This document shows, one piece after another, positions 24,773 to 36,000 of a stretch of 64,000 bases of DNA (position 1 is its first letter; the number at the start of each line of letters is the position of its first letter). Location: contig NZ_CP089980.1 of the NCBI RefSeq assembly GCF_021389955.1, forward strand, positions 6,195,001 to 6,259,000, given 5' to 3'. The stretch comes from Fulvivirga maritima. GTDB taxonomy: Bacteria > Bacteroidota > Bacteroidia > Cytophagales > Cyclobacteriaceae. Position numbers and translations under genes: made by a program. The notes below the pieces were generated by a model. It searched no databases, was not told the DNA's origin, and saw only the letters and a list, made by a program, of their open reading frames with translations.

Positions 24773-27334
24773 CTAAGCTTCCTTTCTTAACACTTCCAGC
24801 GGTGACTTATTAATAACATCTCTTGTATTGAACCAACCTACTATCAAAGTAAGCGCCGTTACGCCTACCCAGATATAAAGCAATTCCAAGAAATTAGGCA
24901 TAAACACTACTTTAAAGAAATAAAGTGCTAATAACCAACCAGAAAGCACTGCTAACAGCAAGCCTACCAAGCCAGCGAAGAATCCCAGATAGGCATATTC
25001 CAGCAAGGTCATACCTACTATCTGCTTTTGAGCCGCTCCTATGGTTCGGAGTAGCACATTCTCCTTAAGCCTTAAGTATTTACTATTGATCACCGCTCCG
25101 GCCAATACAACCAACCCTGTTAGAATACTAAAAAGCGCCATAAACTGAATAACAAAAGAAACTTTCCCAAAGAATTCATCTATTGTAGCCAGAATTAATC
25201 GCAGATCTATCAAGGATATGTTAGGGAACATAGTTACCAGCTGCCTTTGAAAAGCATTGGCCTTACCATCATCTTCTACCCGGGTGGTGAGCACATAGGT
25301 TTGGGGCGCCTCTTCTAACACGCCATTAGGAAATACAAAAATGAAATTAGGCGGATCTTTCTGCCACTCCACATCTCTAATGCCACTGATATAGGTGGTC
25401 ATAGGTATTCCCTGAATATCAAACACTATGGTATCTCCTATTTCTACATCCAGATCTTCCTGCATACCCTCAGATATACTTACATAAATAGAGTCATTTG
25501 AAAGGTGCTGAGCTGTACCTTGTTTTATTTCTTCAGCTGAGCTCAAAGAATCACGATAAGTGACCCTATACTCTCTGGTAACAGCCCAGTTTCTAATGTT
25601 ATCAGTAGTATCATTTTTTATTTCTGTAACTGTTCTTCCATTCACTTCACTAATACGGCAAGTAACAATAGGCACTACCTGCTGCACAGGCAAATTATGC
25701 TCTTCTGTTAACTTCACCACCTCCTCTTTCTGCGGAGGTTGAATATCAAAAAGAATGGTGTTAGACTGGTTTTCCTGTCCTACAAACTCTACCTGATTGA
25801 GCAGGTTAGACTGCGCTATATTGAGCGTAGCTATCATAAACACCCCCAGCCCAATTACCACTATCAACACAGAGGTTTGATTATTTGGCCTGAAAAGATT
25901 GGCTAAACTTTGTCTCCATACAAAACTCCAGCACGACGGGAAATACCTGCGTACCAACTTCATAAGTAAATGAGCCATGCCTGCTAAAGAAGCAAAGGCG
26001 ACCAATAAACCCAGAAAAAAGGCCCCTCCAATAAGAAAACTGCTCGACTGATAGCTGGCAAACGCAAATGGGAACAACAATATACAGCCCACTACCGCCC
26101 ATCTAAGGCGTGAAGCCATTCTTTCTTTTGAAAAACCTGACCGCAAGACACTTAACGGAGGTACAAAACGTACAGCATTGAGAGGCAACGTAGAAAACAG
26201 CACCGTGATTATTAATCCCAGTACCAGCCCTTCAGCTACTGACTCCCAGGCAATCTGCAAATTGAGATCAAGAGGAATGAACTCCTGCAGCAATGGAGGC
26301 AAAGCAAACTGCATGGCCACTCCCAGCACTATGCCCAGCACCGTACCGATCATACCTACCACTATGCTTTGAATAAAGAAAATGTTAAAAGCCTGCCAAC
26401 CCGTAGCTCCAATACAACGAAGTACCGCCACACTCTCACGCTTTTCTTTTACATAAATATGTACTGAGCTGGCCACACCAATACACCCTAAAATGAGCGC
26501 AATGAAGGCCAGTAAATTAAAGAAACGATAAAGGTTTTGGACTCCTTTACCCAAGCTTTCTTTTCTCTCCTGTACGGTATCAAACGAATGCCCATATTGC
26601 CTGATTATGGGTTTTAAATATGCTTCGGCCTCTGCAGTTTCTTTTTCACTATCAAATTTAAAAAACTGGCTATATCTTACTCTGCTTCCATACTGTACCA
26701 GACCTGTTGAATCTAAATATTGCTTTGATATGTAAACCGAAGGTGTAAAAGTAGAACGTACACCTCCACCACCGGGTATTTGCCTTACCTCTCCCGCTAT
26801 TTTAAAGGTCACCGTGCCCAGTTTTATAGAATCTTCAGAGCTCACATCATAGTGACTGGCCAGGTTTTTATCTACCATAATGTAGCGGCCATCCTGCACC
26901 AGCTGCATAGCATTTGAGGGTGAAGTTTCAAGGTCTCCGTAAAAAGGAAAATCGCCTTCAATCGCCACCACACGAACTAGTCTGGTACCCGGGCTACTGG
27001 TCATAAACATGGCCATTGAAGCTAAAGAAGCCTGCGAGGCCTGCTGAGAAGGAATAGAGTCAAATGTTTGCATCAATGCTTCTTCAAAAGCACTATTGCC
27101 CTCCACTACCAAATCAGCACCTAGTAATTCTTTGGCCTGATCATCAATATTTTGCTTCAGGTTGATATTAAATGAATTGATAGATACCAGTGCGGCTATG
27201 CCTATCACTATCGATAATACAAAGAGAAACAACCTGCCAAAGTTCTTTCTGGCATCTCTATAAGCCATTTTCCACACCCACTTATCTCTAAGTGCATACG
27301 GCTTTTTCCTTTTAATTTTAATGATATACTCCAT
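24773..27334 (-). CDS. ybbP: ABC transporter permease, YbbP/FtsX family
   Basis: 853 residues. An N-terminal membrane helix (about 30-52) is followed by a large periplasmic MacB-like domain. FtsX permease domains lie at about 275-400 and 725-850, with extra helices near 410-520, giving the two-module layout of YbbP. It starts within the TAATG that ends the ATPase gene, so translation is coupled. With the ATPase and the divergent tesA-like gene it reproduces the tesA-ybbA-ybbP neighbourhood seen in proteobacteria. The substrate is unknown; lipid or lipoprotein handling is the usual proposal. Confidence 0.88.
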   Translation of the reverse strand: MEYIIKIKRKKPYALRDKWVWKMAYRDARKNFGRLFLFVLSIVIGIAALVSINSFNINLKQNIDDQAKELLGADLVVEGNSAFEEALMQTFDSIPSQQASQASLASMAMFMTSSPGTRLVRVVAIEGDFPFYGDLETSPSNAMQLVQDGRYIMVDKNLASHYDVSSEDSIKLGTVTFKIAGEVRQIPGGGGVRSTFTPSVYISKQYLDSTGLVQYGSRVRYSQFFKFDSEKETAEAEAYLKPIIRQYGHSFDTVQERKESLGKGVQNLYRFFNLLAFIALILGCIGVASSVHIYVKEKRESVAVLRCIGATGWQAFNIFFIQSIVVGMIGTVLGIVLGVAMQFALPPLLQEFIPLDLNLQIAWESVAEGLVLGLIITVLFSTLPLNAVRFVPPLSVLRSGFSKERMASRLRWAVVGCILLFPFAFASYQSSSFLIGGAFFLGLLVAFASLAGMAHLLMKLVRRYFPSCWSFVWRQSLANLFRPNNQTSVLIVVIGLGVFMIATLNIAQSNLLNQVEFVGQENQSNTILFDIQPPQKEEVVKLTEEHNLPVQQVVPIVTCRISEVNGRTVTEIKNDTTDNIRNWAVTREYRVTYRDSLSSAEEIKQGTAQHLSNDSIYVSISEGMQEDLDVEIGDTIVFDIQGIPMTTYISGIRDVEWQKDPPNFIFVFPNGVLEEAPQTYVLTTRVEDDGKANAFQRQLVTMFPNISLIDLRLILATIDEFFGKVSFVIQFMALFSILTGLVVLAGAVINSKYLRLKENVLLRTIGAAQKQIVGMTLLEYAYLGFFAGLVGLLLAVLSGWLLALYFFKVVFMPNFLELLYIWVGVTALTLIVGWFNTRDVINKSPLEVLRKEA

Positions 27335-28026
27335 TAGGAAACCTCACTACTCTTTTTGTCAGACACCAATTTTCCTCCTTTAATCTGAAGTATGCGTTCG
27401 GTATGTGCTGCCAGCTCCAGGTTATGTGTAACCATTACCAGCGTGGTGCCTTCCTGCTTATTGATATTGAAAAGCAACTCCGTAACTTTTTCTGCCGTTT
27501 CCTCATCTAAGTTGCCAGTAGGCTCATCTGCAAAAAGTATTTTGGGGTTCGTAATAAAAGCCCTGGCCATAGCCACACGCTGCTGCTCCCCTCCAGAAAG
27601 CTGAGAAGGGTAATGATCCATCCTATCGCCCAGCCCCACACGATCAAGCAGCTCACGTCCTTTTTCTTTATATACTTTTTCTCCGCGTAGCTCCAAAGGC
27701 ACCGTTACATTTTCCAAGGCAGTAAGCGTAGGTAATAGCTGAAAATTTTGAAATATAAAGCCTACATGCTGATTCCTGACATAAGCCCGATCATCTTCAT
27801 CTAAGGCATTAAGCTTCATGTCTACCAATGAAACAAAACCCGAGGTAGACACATCAAGCCCTGCGCATAGCCCCAAAAGGGTAGTTTTGCCACTCCCTGA
27901 TGGCCCCACAATAGCCATGCTCTCCCCTTCTTCCACGGTAAAAGAAACATCATCTAACACGGTGAGGACTTTACCTGATGAGTTAAATGATTTTGTAAGG
28001 TTTTCTACAATAAGTATTTTCGACAT
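27334..28026 (-). CDS. ybbA: ABC transporter ATP-binding protein, YbbA/LolD-like
   Basis: 230 residues. The Walker A is GPSGSGKTT (about 40-48), the Q-loop is in IFQNFQLLPTLTA, the signature is LSGGEQQRVAMARA, the Walker B is ILFADEPTGNLDE, and the switch His is in VMVTHN. These motifs place it in the LolD/MacB/YbbA class of ATPases that drive mechanotransmission-type exporters. It forms one complex with the following permease, whose start overlaps its stop. It is divergent from the TesA-like gene, 129 bases away. Confidence 0.92.
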   Translation of the reverse strand: MSKILIVENLTKSFNSSGKVLTVLDDVSFTVEEGESMAIVGPSGSGKTTLLGLCAGLDVSTSGFVSLVDMKLNALDEDDRAYVRNQHVGFIFQNFQLLPTLTALENVTVPLELRGEKVYKEKGRELLDRVGLGDRMDHYPSQLSGGEQQRVAMARAFITNPKILFADEPTGNLDEETAEKVTELLFNINKQEGTTLVMVTHNLELAAHTERILQIKGGKLVSDKKSSEVS

Positions 28027-28155
28027 AGTATTTTTAAAACAAGCTGACGATATGATCGTTTAAACATGAAAATGACAGCCATCTATCGGCAACTGCATTT
28101 TTTGGTTTAAAAATTGAGGAACCAACCTCTGTAAAACACTGACATTACTATCATT

Positions 28156-28773
28156 ATGTTTAAGAAACAACTTATATATATACTGATCACAGGATTTTTT
28201 GTTTTATCGGCATTTAATACTGATCAAAAAACCATTATTTTTTTTGGCGATAGCCTTACTGCCGGCTATGGCTTATCTAAAGAGCAGGCCTTTCCTGCCC
28301 TGGTAGAAGATAAGCTGGAAGCCAGTAATAAAAACTATAAAGTAATTAATGCCGGCCTTAGTGGAGAAACCACTGCTGGCGGCCTCTCAAGAATCGACTG
28401 GATACTAAAGCAGCCAGTAGATATTTTTGTACTTGAGCTTGGCGCTAATGACGGACTAAGAGGTTTGCCCCTAGATCAGACCAGAAAAAACCTGCAAGGC
28501 ATTATAGACAAGGTGAGAAAGAAAAACCCTAACGTAAAAATAGTCATTGCCGGCATGATGGTACCTCCTAACCTGGGGCCAGAATATAGTGCAGAATTTC
28601 AAAAAATATTCCCTCAGATAGCTAAGAAAAATAACGCCACCCTCATTCCTTTTTTACTAGAAGATGTGGCTGGAGACAGCAACCTCAATCAGGCTGACGG
28701 CATACACCCTAACGTAAAAGGCCACCAGATAGTAGCTGATAATGTAATGGAAGTTTTGAGAGGCATTATTTAA
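28156..28773 (+). CDS. tesA: Arylesterase / SGNH lysophospholipase, TesA-like
   Basis: 205 residues with an N-terminal signal sequence. All four SGNH blocks are visible: Ser33 in FFGDSLTAGYG, Gly in NAGLSGETTAGG, Asn97 in LELGANDGL, and Asp180/His183 in QADGIHPN. The length and block spacing fit TesA. It hydrolyses esters or thioesters in the periplasm. Its divergent pairing with ybbA-ybbP is conserved in other phyla and suggests linked lipid-related work. Confidence 0.93.
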   Translation: MFKKQLIYILITGFFVLSAFNTDQKTIIFFGDSLTAGYGLSKEQAFPALVEDKLEASNKNYKVINAGLSGETTAGGLSRIDWILKQPVDIFVLELGANDGLRGLPLDQTRKNLQGIIDKVRKKNPNVKIVIAGMMVPPNLGPEYSAEFQKIFPQIAKKNNATLIPFLLEDVAGDSNLNQADGIHPNVKGHQIVADNVMEVLRGII

Positions 28774-28869
28774 CTGAATGATCAAACATGAAGTGAAATT
28801 ACTTCATTTCATCACTTTTCAATCCTTTTGTACCATTGACAGTATAAGTAATTTGTAGGTAATATGAAA

Positions 28870-29430
28870 AGCTCAAAACAGTTGAGATGTAATTAAATCA
28901 TGAATCAGTACCGATCGTCTACATTTCGACGGGGCTCAGTGTGACTCGGTGAGTGTGATCGTCACCTTCCCTATCTGGTAATTACGAGGAAGATATGCCG
29001 AAGTAATCTCGAAACTATGAAATACTGTATCTCGACTGACTGCAGAAGCAACTTCGAGATTGCTTCACTACACTTCGTTTCGTTCGCAATAACCATTATA
29101 AGTACTATCATCATTTATCGTCATCCCTGCCGAAACGAAGTGAAGAGCAGGGATCTCGCTGTTCAGTTAACACTAACCGAACAGTGAGATTCCTGATATC
29201 ATTGCGCTATGCTCCATGATTCAGGAATGACGGCTTTCAAATGCTACTAGAGCTACGCCTGAGCTCAGAAGTAATGTAGCTTTTTCTTGTTACTTTTTTG
29301 ATCGATTGTAAAAAAATAAGGAACCTCAGCTATGAAATAGAGGCAGTGGATTAAACAAGCAAACAGCTGTATGAAAAGCTTTACTTAAACCAATAAGCAG
29401 ATCTCTCCTGCCGTCGAAATGCCCTGGATT
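28870..29430. repeat. Long direct repeat, copy A (about 0.56 kb, non-coding)
   Basis: This non-coding stretch matches 32440-33003 in the same orientation over nearly its full length, with scattered substitutions and few gaps. The strongest identity is from about 28874 to 29308. Shared landmarks include CTATCTGGTAATTACGAGGA and ACTTCGTTTCGTTCGCAATA. No transposase or long ORF lies in it. The 28774-29645 interval holds no convincing gene. Copies lie about 3.57 kb apart and flank two damaged genes. Confidence 0.85.
29119..29232. repeat. Palindromic REP/MITE-like element inside copy A
   Basis: A 114-base segment with CGTCATCCCTG at one end and the complementary type CAGGAATGACG at the other. Paired inner arms GAACAGTGAGAT / ATCTCGCTGTTC lie around a short centre. 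A 12-base perfect inverted repeat CACTTCGTTTCG / CGAAACGAAGTG links it with the sequence just before it. It could fold into a branched hairpin. Confidence 0.65.
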
Positions 29431-29696
29431 TTAGGGAGTAGATTATGTCAATTCTATTGGTGCGGTTGAGACAAATGTTAGGTCTCGAAATGACTGCGGT
29501 GCATAAATGTATTTGACTTAAAGTTTTAGCTCATATAAATTGACTTGACGCTCCTGCTAACATTTAGGAATAGTCCAAAACAGTTATAATGATTTTTGCA
29601 TATACCCTTTTCTGGTGATGGATTAGAAATATTGCTCCAATAGCTTTGTTACAACCTCTGGAAGTAAAACGGCAAAGCGCAATTAAAGCACAAATC

Positions 29697-31542
29697 ATGG
29701 CAATAGAAGAAATAAAAAAACGATTCGATAATTTAGAAGAAATCTACAAAACGCAGTTAGAAATTAACCTTAAAGAAGAAGATGCCTTGGTGGCCTATGC
29801 TGGTTATGACTTTTTCTCGTTAGAGCAGTTTAACTGTGAGTTTCAAAACTTTTCCAGAAAAAAAATTGAGTTCTTCCCCACTTTAGAAGAGGTGGAATCT
29901 GATGAAAAACACATAGTACTTATCCGCAATGGTAAGCTTTTACATACCCGCCAGTATTTTGGAGAAGATGTTTATTATGATTCTGTATTTGTGCATTCTG
30001 AAAAAGGAATCATGGCGCTACCATGTATATATAAATGCTGATACTTTTAGGCCCATATTCATTGAATACCTTAGTAGAAATGAAGAAGGATCTCCTTTGC
30101 AATATATAAAATACTTATATGGGTATCAGATTTATGATTATAAATGGGAAGATAATGAAGACCACCCATGCCATGTAAACGTGTCATCATTTTCTCCCGA
30201 CGATGAATTGATAAGAACAGAAAAATACCTGGTCACTTACAAAAACGTCATTGTTGATAAAATAATTAATGAAGACGGCATAGAGGTGCACAACAGCGAA
30301 AACCTTGATAAAGACATCTCTCAGATTATTGAGGAAGTAAAGGCCCAGGTAATTGCCAATGTAGGTAAAATGATGGAGGAAAAAGGCCATCTATTCAAAG
30401 GGAAAATCGCCTTTGCCCTCTTTGAATATGTTTTTGATGCTGCCTTCCCTCCCATCCTGGCTTTAGCCACACAAGAAGAGGCTGATAGAGAAGAAGACCC
30501 GCTTTTAGCTTATTCAGCTGCCGATCTGCTATATTTTTCGGAAAGTGATGAATATTATTTTGACTTAAATAGTGAAGGAAGTGATAAGTTTGACATTCTA
30601 AACGAACACATCAGTGAAACATTGGAATATGAAGATGCCGTAACGCTGGCCAGAACTGTGTACAGTGACATTTGCAAATCACCAGAGCTCTACGAGATTT
30701 TCAATCAACACCTGGATATAGCTGATGATTTTCACATTACTGTGTTTGATATGGACGCTGTAGATTTAGATGAAATGCTACCACTTACTGTAAGCAAAGA
30801 GGTACAGCAAAAGTTATGGGGTAAACAGCAAGCTTACTTAGAAAGTCGTCAAATTCCAGATGAATACTTACGCATTATAGCTGAAATGAATGAAGCTTGT
30901 CAGGTAGATCCCGAGGAATGGCAAAAACTAGTTTCAGAAGCCAAAGAAGTAAGCACCAGCCATTGTTACTTATCTGATTTTCATTTTTACATACAACCGT
31001 TGTTATACGAACAATGTCATAGAGAACATGCACCTTATTCTGATTTTATCCGCCTTACCGGTGCATCTCTCACTCCTGAACCCGATAAAAGCTGTAAGCA
31101 CTATCTAGATGCCGAGGGAAGAATTTGCATGATTGAACAGGTAAATAACGACAAAATCACTTTAACAAAAGTATTCAAATATGAACCTCATCAAATACAA
31201 GCTTTCACCAAGCGTTCCCAAAGAAATGAGCTGGATTCTATAGCAACACTTTCATTAAAGAATGGGTTGCCTGATAGCTTAATTAATTATGACCTACGTC
31301 TAAAAAGTCAAGATATTCAAACTCTATGTGAAATTAAGTACACCATGGAAGGTGAACATGTTAAACAAGCAACAGAATCCACTTTATACTTCCATATTAA
31401 TGAAAACTTCTATTCTAAAAACATTTACAAATATGTGTACACCTATTCTCCAGAAGGCAAATTAACTAAGACAGACACCTACTTAGAAAATGATGTTTTT
31501 TTTATGAGTGAAGATTTTAAACCTCTCGATTACTCATCATAA
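29697..31542 (+). pseudogene. Unknown 614-residue protein, interrupted by one frameshift
   Basis: Two overlapping frames belong together. The first runs from ATG 29697 (a TTG at 29646 is less likely) and stops at 30041. The second is open from before 30001 to 31542. Removing one A from the A5 run at 30001-30005 joins VHSEK to ESWRYHVYINAD and yields one 614-residue protein. It is soluble and acidic, with KLLHTRQYF and late EGKLTKTDTY segments resembling text-like beta repeats, but I recognise no family. It lies upstream of a SUFU-family gene, which is also frameshifted, between two long direct repeats. It could be a decaying gene or a sequence error. Confidence 0.6.
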
Positions 31543-31582
31543 CTTCTAATTATTGAATTGTCCATTCTAAAATCAATGTACT

Positions 31583-32150
31583 ATGCTACCCGATTTACAA
31601 TCACAAATTGACAATTATGCCGCCTACCTCAGTGGTATATTTCAGGCTAATGCTGACAGTTTCATAGAAGGTATTAGTGACGATTTTCCAGCTAAGCACA
31701 TGGATATATAATAACATTCCTGACCAAGGTATGATTACAGGAGCCACTTATGGTTTATCCTTTTCTGATCATCCTACCTGGATGTACGGCAAGCCAGAAC
31801 TGATGATCACCGTACAATCTGATAGTATAGAATGGGCTCGTGCTGCCGCTAACATGGCTTTTCAGTTACGCGGTAGTTGCCCGTTTGCTTATGGAAATAC
31901 TATTAGATATGGAAAGCCCATTGCTGAAGATTCAGAAATGGATGCATTTTTCATTTTCGCTCCTTCTATTTTAAACAAGGAGGACTATTTACATATAGAT
32001 CTGGGGCTTGATTACAAAATATGCACAGCAGGCCTGTATCCTATCTATTCATCAGAAATAGAATTGATTAATACATGGGGACTGAAAGATTTCTGGCATC
32101 ACCCGGAATTTGACATTTATAATATAAAAAGAAAGCCTATAACCGGTTGA
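31583..32150 (+). pseudogene. Suppressor-of-fused (SUFU) domain protein, frameshifted
   Basis: The downstream frame (open from 31677) carries the SUFU domain: TGATYGLSFSDHPTWMYGKPEL, LRGSCPFAYGNTI and the C-terminal LKDFWHHPEFDIYNIKRK. The N-terminal part is in another frame, from ATG 31583 to a stop at 31712. Restoring two bases in the TA-rich stretch 31704-31711 (DFPAKHMDI to YNNIPDQG) gives a normal 189-residue protein. In bacteria SUFU-family proteins are known mainly as immunity proteins of polymorphic toxin systems; no toxin is recognised beside it. Confidence 0.7.
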
Positions 32151-32439
32151 TTTAGACTCAATGCCATCAGCGCATATGCATGAAGCGATATATCCATTGA
32201 TTCCATTCTATCAAAACAACCTGTAATTGACGATTAGGATCAGTTCTTGATAAAGACTACACCCTCATCAAAAGTCATCTCTCGCCAGGAGAGATTCATG
32301 TGTTTATGACCTTCAGACTAGAATAGCAAGGAACCTAGACTTACTATTGCAAATCATCATCTATGTGAGGTAGACCGGAGCAGCCTTGGCTATGACCTTA
32401 ATAGATTTCTCCCTTCGTAACAATGACAGGTAGATAAAA

Positions 32440-33003
32440 ATGATCAAAACAGTTGAGATCTGATTAAATCAAGAATTAGTACCGGTCGTCTACACTTCGA
32501 CGGGGCTCAGTGTGACTTTATAGGTGCGGCCCCTCACCTTCCCTATCTGGTAATTACGAGGAAGATATGACGAAGTAACCTTGAAGCTATGAAATACTGC
32601 ATCTCGCCTGACAGCAAAAGTAACATCGAGATTACTTCACTACACTTCGTTTCGTTCGCAATAACCATTATAAGTACTATCATCATTTATCGTCATCCCT
32701 GCCGAAACGAAGTGAAGAGCAGGAATCTCGCTGTTCAGATAACACTTAACGAACAGTGAGATTCCTGATATCACTGCGCTATGCTCGATGATTCAGGAAT
32801 GACGGCTTTCAAATGCTACTACAGCTACGCCTGAGCTCTGAAGTAATGTAGCTTTTTCTTTTTACTTTTTTGATCGATTGCAAAAAAGTAAAGGACAAAA
32901 GCTATGAAATGTAGACAGTGGCTTCTTAAAACCAGCAGATGCTTGAAAAGCCTATGCTGCATGAATACATAGATTTCTCCTTCCGTCGAAATGACCCTGT
33001 TTT
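32440..33003. repeat. Long direct repeat, copy B
   Basis: The second copy of the repeat at 28870-29430, same orientation. Identity is highest from about 32445 to 32880 and weaker on to the shared CCGTCGAAATG near 32990. The 32151-33096 interval is otherwise empty of genes. A short minus-strand ORF at 32825-33070 lies largely in the repeat and has no family features. Confidence 0.85.
32691..32804. repeat. Palindromic REP/MITE-like element inside copy B
   Basis: The 114-base counterpart of 29119-29232, with the same CGTCATCCCTG and CAGGAATGACG ends and the same inner arms. Equal length and conserved arms in two otherwise drifting copies suggest that the folded structure matters or that the element is mobile. 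Confidence 0.65.
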
Positions 33004-33096
33004 GCAGTAGCTTCCTTTCATAAAAAAACCTGAAGAACAGACGCTTTAAGGTCCATCCTTCAGGTTTCATTGATTTAGGTGTATGGCTTATCTATT

Positions 33097-36000
33097 TTAT
33101 TTCTTAAGCACCAAATAACCATTGGTTTTTTCTAGCTGATGATCTGCTGGTACCATGATTTTAAAGAAGTAGGTACCTTCTGGCAGGTCGCCCGCTCCTA
33201 AGCCGGTAAGCCTGTTGGCCTGACCTGTAAAGGAATGGCCCTGATTATCATAGCCTTCCATTTCAAACACCAAATCTCCCCAGCGGTTATAGATTGATAC
33301 TTTGTTTTCAGGGTAATCTTCTATACCATGGATCACCCAGCGATCATTAATGCCGTCTCCATCAGGAGAAAGGCCGTATTTAGTCTCCCCTTCTACCACT
33401 TCTATAGTGAGGTAATCATAAACCTCGCAGCCTTCTTCTGACACAAATTGCAGGGTATAATCTGTGGTATATTGCGGACTGGCCGTGGTGGTACTGCTTT
33501 CAGGATTACTCAGTCCGTTTATAGGACTCCATTGAAAACTACCTGGCATATTGGCTTCTGCATTTAAAGTAGTACTGTTGCCCAAAACTATCTGCACATT
33601 ATCGCCAGCCTCTAATTCTGGCTCCAATTGATGAACGACAAAGGCACAAGTTGAAGCATTGCCATCTGCATCTGTAGCAGTGATGTTTACGGTCATGCCA
33701 TCAGTAAGTGCCGAGCCTGCGGCCGGGCTTTGTGTCACTTCAGGATCAGCATCCATATTATCTGTTACTGTAATTTGAGAAAGATAATCCGGTAAAGTGG
33801 TGATATCACAAGCCACTTCCTGATCTTCCAGACATGTGATTTCTGGTGCTTCTGAATCTGTAAAAACTGGCGTTACCATAAATGAGCAAGTGCCTATGTT
33901 CCCCGAAGCATCAGTTGCAGAGAGTGTTACTTCTGTAGCTACTGTGATAGTGGCTCCGGCAGCGGGACTCTGTGTAACGTCAGGGTCATCATCACAAACA
34001 TCTGATACGGTGGCTAATGATGTATAATCTAAAAGACTGCTTCCACCTTCTACTTCTTGATTTTCTATGCAGGTGATGGTGGGCGCGGTTGTGTCTTCAC
34101 TTAGGTTCACGTCAAAAGAACAGTGAGAGCTATTACCTGCAGAATCTGTAGCAGTGATGTTTACGGTCATGCCATCAGTAAGTGCTGAGCCTGCGGCCGG
34201 GCTTTGTGTTACTTCAGGATCAGCATCCATATTATCTGTAACTGTAATTTGAGAAAGATAATCCGGTAAAGTGGTGACATCACAAGCTACTTCCTGATCA
34301 TCAAGGCAAGTGATTTCTGGAGCTTCTGTATCTGTAAAGACGGGCGTTACTATAAATGAGCAAGTGCCTATGTTGCCTGATGCATCAGTAGCCGTTAGCG
34401 TCACTTCTGTGGCTACTGTGATAGTGGCCCCGGCAGCGGGACTCTGAGTAATTTCAGGATCATCATCACAAACATCTGATACGGTGGCTAATGATGTATA
34501 ATCTAAAAGGCTGCTTCCGCCTTCTATTTCACGATCTTCCAGACATGTTATCTCTGGTGCCACGGTATCTTCTTTTAGGTCCACTTCAAAAGAACAGTTG
34601 GAACTATTGCCTGTAGAATCTGTGGCGGTGATGGTGACTGTCATTCCAGCTGTAAAGGCCGTGCCTGCTCCAGGGCTCTGCGTTACTTCAGGATCGGGAT
34701 CTATATTATCTGTTACTGTAATTTGAGAAAGATAATCCGGTAAAGTAGTGACATCACAAGCTACTTCCTGATCTTCAAGGCAAGTGATTTCTGGAGCTTC
34801 TTCATCTATCGGTGCTACTATAAAAGAACAGGTACTCTTATTGCCGGAAGCGTCTGTAGCCGTTATAGTCACTTTTGTACTCACCGTAATAACTGAATCT
34901 GGCGCCGGACTTTGCTCTATGGTAGGATTGGGATCACAAGCATCTGTTACTGTAACTATGCTGGTGTAATCTACTAAGGAATCTCCATAATTCACCTCCT
35001 GATCTTTCAGGCATGTAATTTCTGGGGCTGCCTCATCGGTAGGAGAATACCCGAAAATAACATATATCTCTCCAGGCTCATTGAACTGACTATCTTCTGT
35101 ATAGTGAGATAAATACCTTGCTCCAGAAATGACGTCACTGATTCCGTCATTGTTAATATCTCCTGCGATGGCTACCGAACCAATAGAATTTGAAACAGTA
35201 TTGAAGTACTCCCCTGTATGGAGACCACTACTAGTTATTGTATTTGGCCATGTACTTCTCCCAAAAACCACCTTATTTCTAACCACAAAATCATCAATAC
35301 CATCTCCATTGAAATCTCCACCTCCCTGCATTTTAGAATAGGAAAGATCACGAAATCCTGTCATGGAGAAACCATTAGTTCCATCCAAATCAGCCACATC
35401 AAAAGATGCCACTCCTGCTCCAATAGCTCCTCCAAAAATGGCATAATATGAACTTCCCTCACTAACAAAAAGACCTTCATATCCTGAATCATTAATATCT
35501 CCTGCATTAAAAACATTAGATAAACTTCCTGAAGAATTGGTTATCACCACACCGCTGCTTGCATCCAGATTATCTAATGAATAAGTAGATGAATAAGACT
35601 GAGTAGTACTCCCATAAATAACGTAAACTTGCTGGTTACTAATCACTGCAAGATCTTCTAAGCCATCGCCATTAAGATCTCCCGCATTGCTTAGATGCAG
35701 ACTAATTTCTCCTCCACTTGGTCCTTCAAGAACAAAACCATTGGTGCCATCCAAATCTGCATAACTGATCATAGCATCGAACGTGGATCCTTTCCCATAA
35801 ACCACATATGCCTTACCATCTAATGAGCCTGAACCACTTCTGGCTGCCACTACCAGGTCATCATAGTTGTCTCCATTGAGATTTACAGAAGTGATTTCCA
35901 TTCCTGATTGGACCCATTGTTCACCAGAAAGAATAAAGCCATTGGTGCCATCCAGATCGGCATAGTCAAACTGAGCATCAGAAAACGTACTACTTCCAAA

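Noticed and set aside
28786-28815. Terminator after the tesA-like gene (GAAGT...ACTTC)
   Set aside because: The stem is only five base pairs and A/T-rich, with no proper T-run after it.
28870-33003. Composite transposon or insertion sequence
   Set aside because: No transposase gene, no terminal inverted repeats bounding the whole segment and no target duplication could be seen; only direct repeats remain.
32825-33070. 81-codon minus-strand ORF in the repeat region
   Set aside because: It lies mostly inside repeat copy B, has a low-complexity basic composition and no conserved counterpart in copy A.
33624-35035. CRISPR-like periodic array
   Set aside because: The period is 474 bases and in frame; it encodes protein domains.
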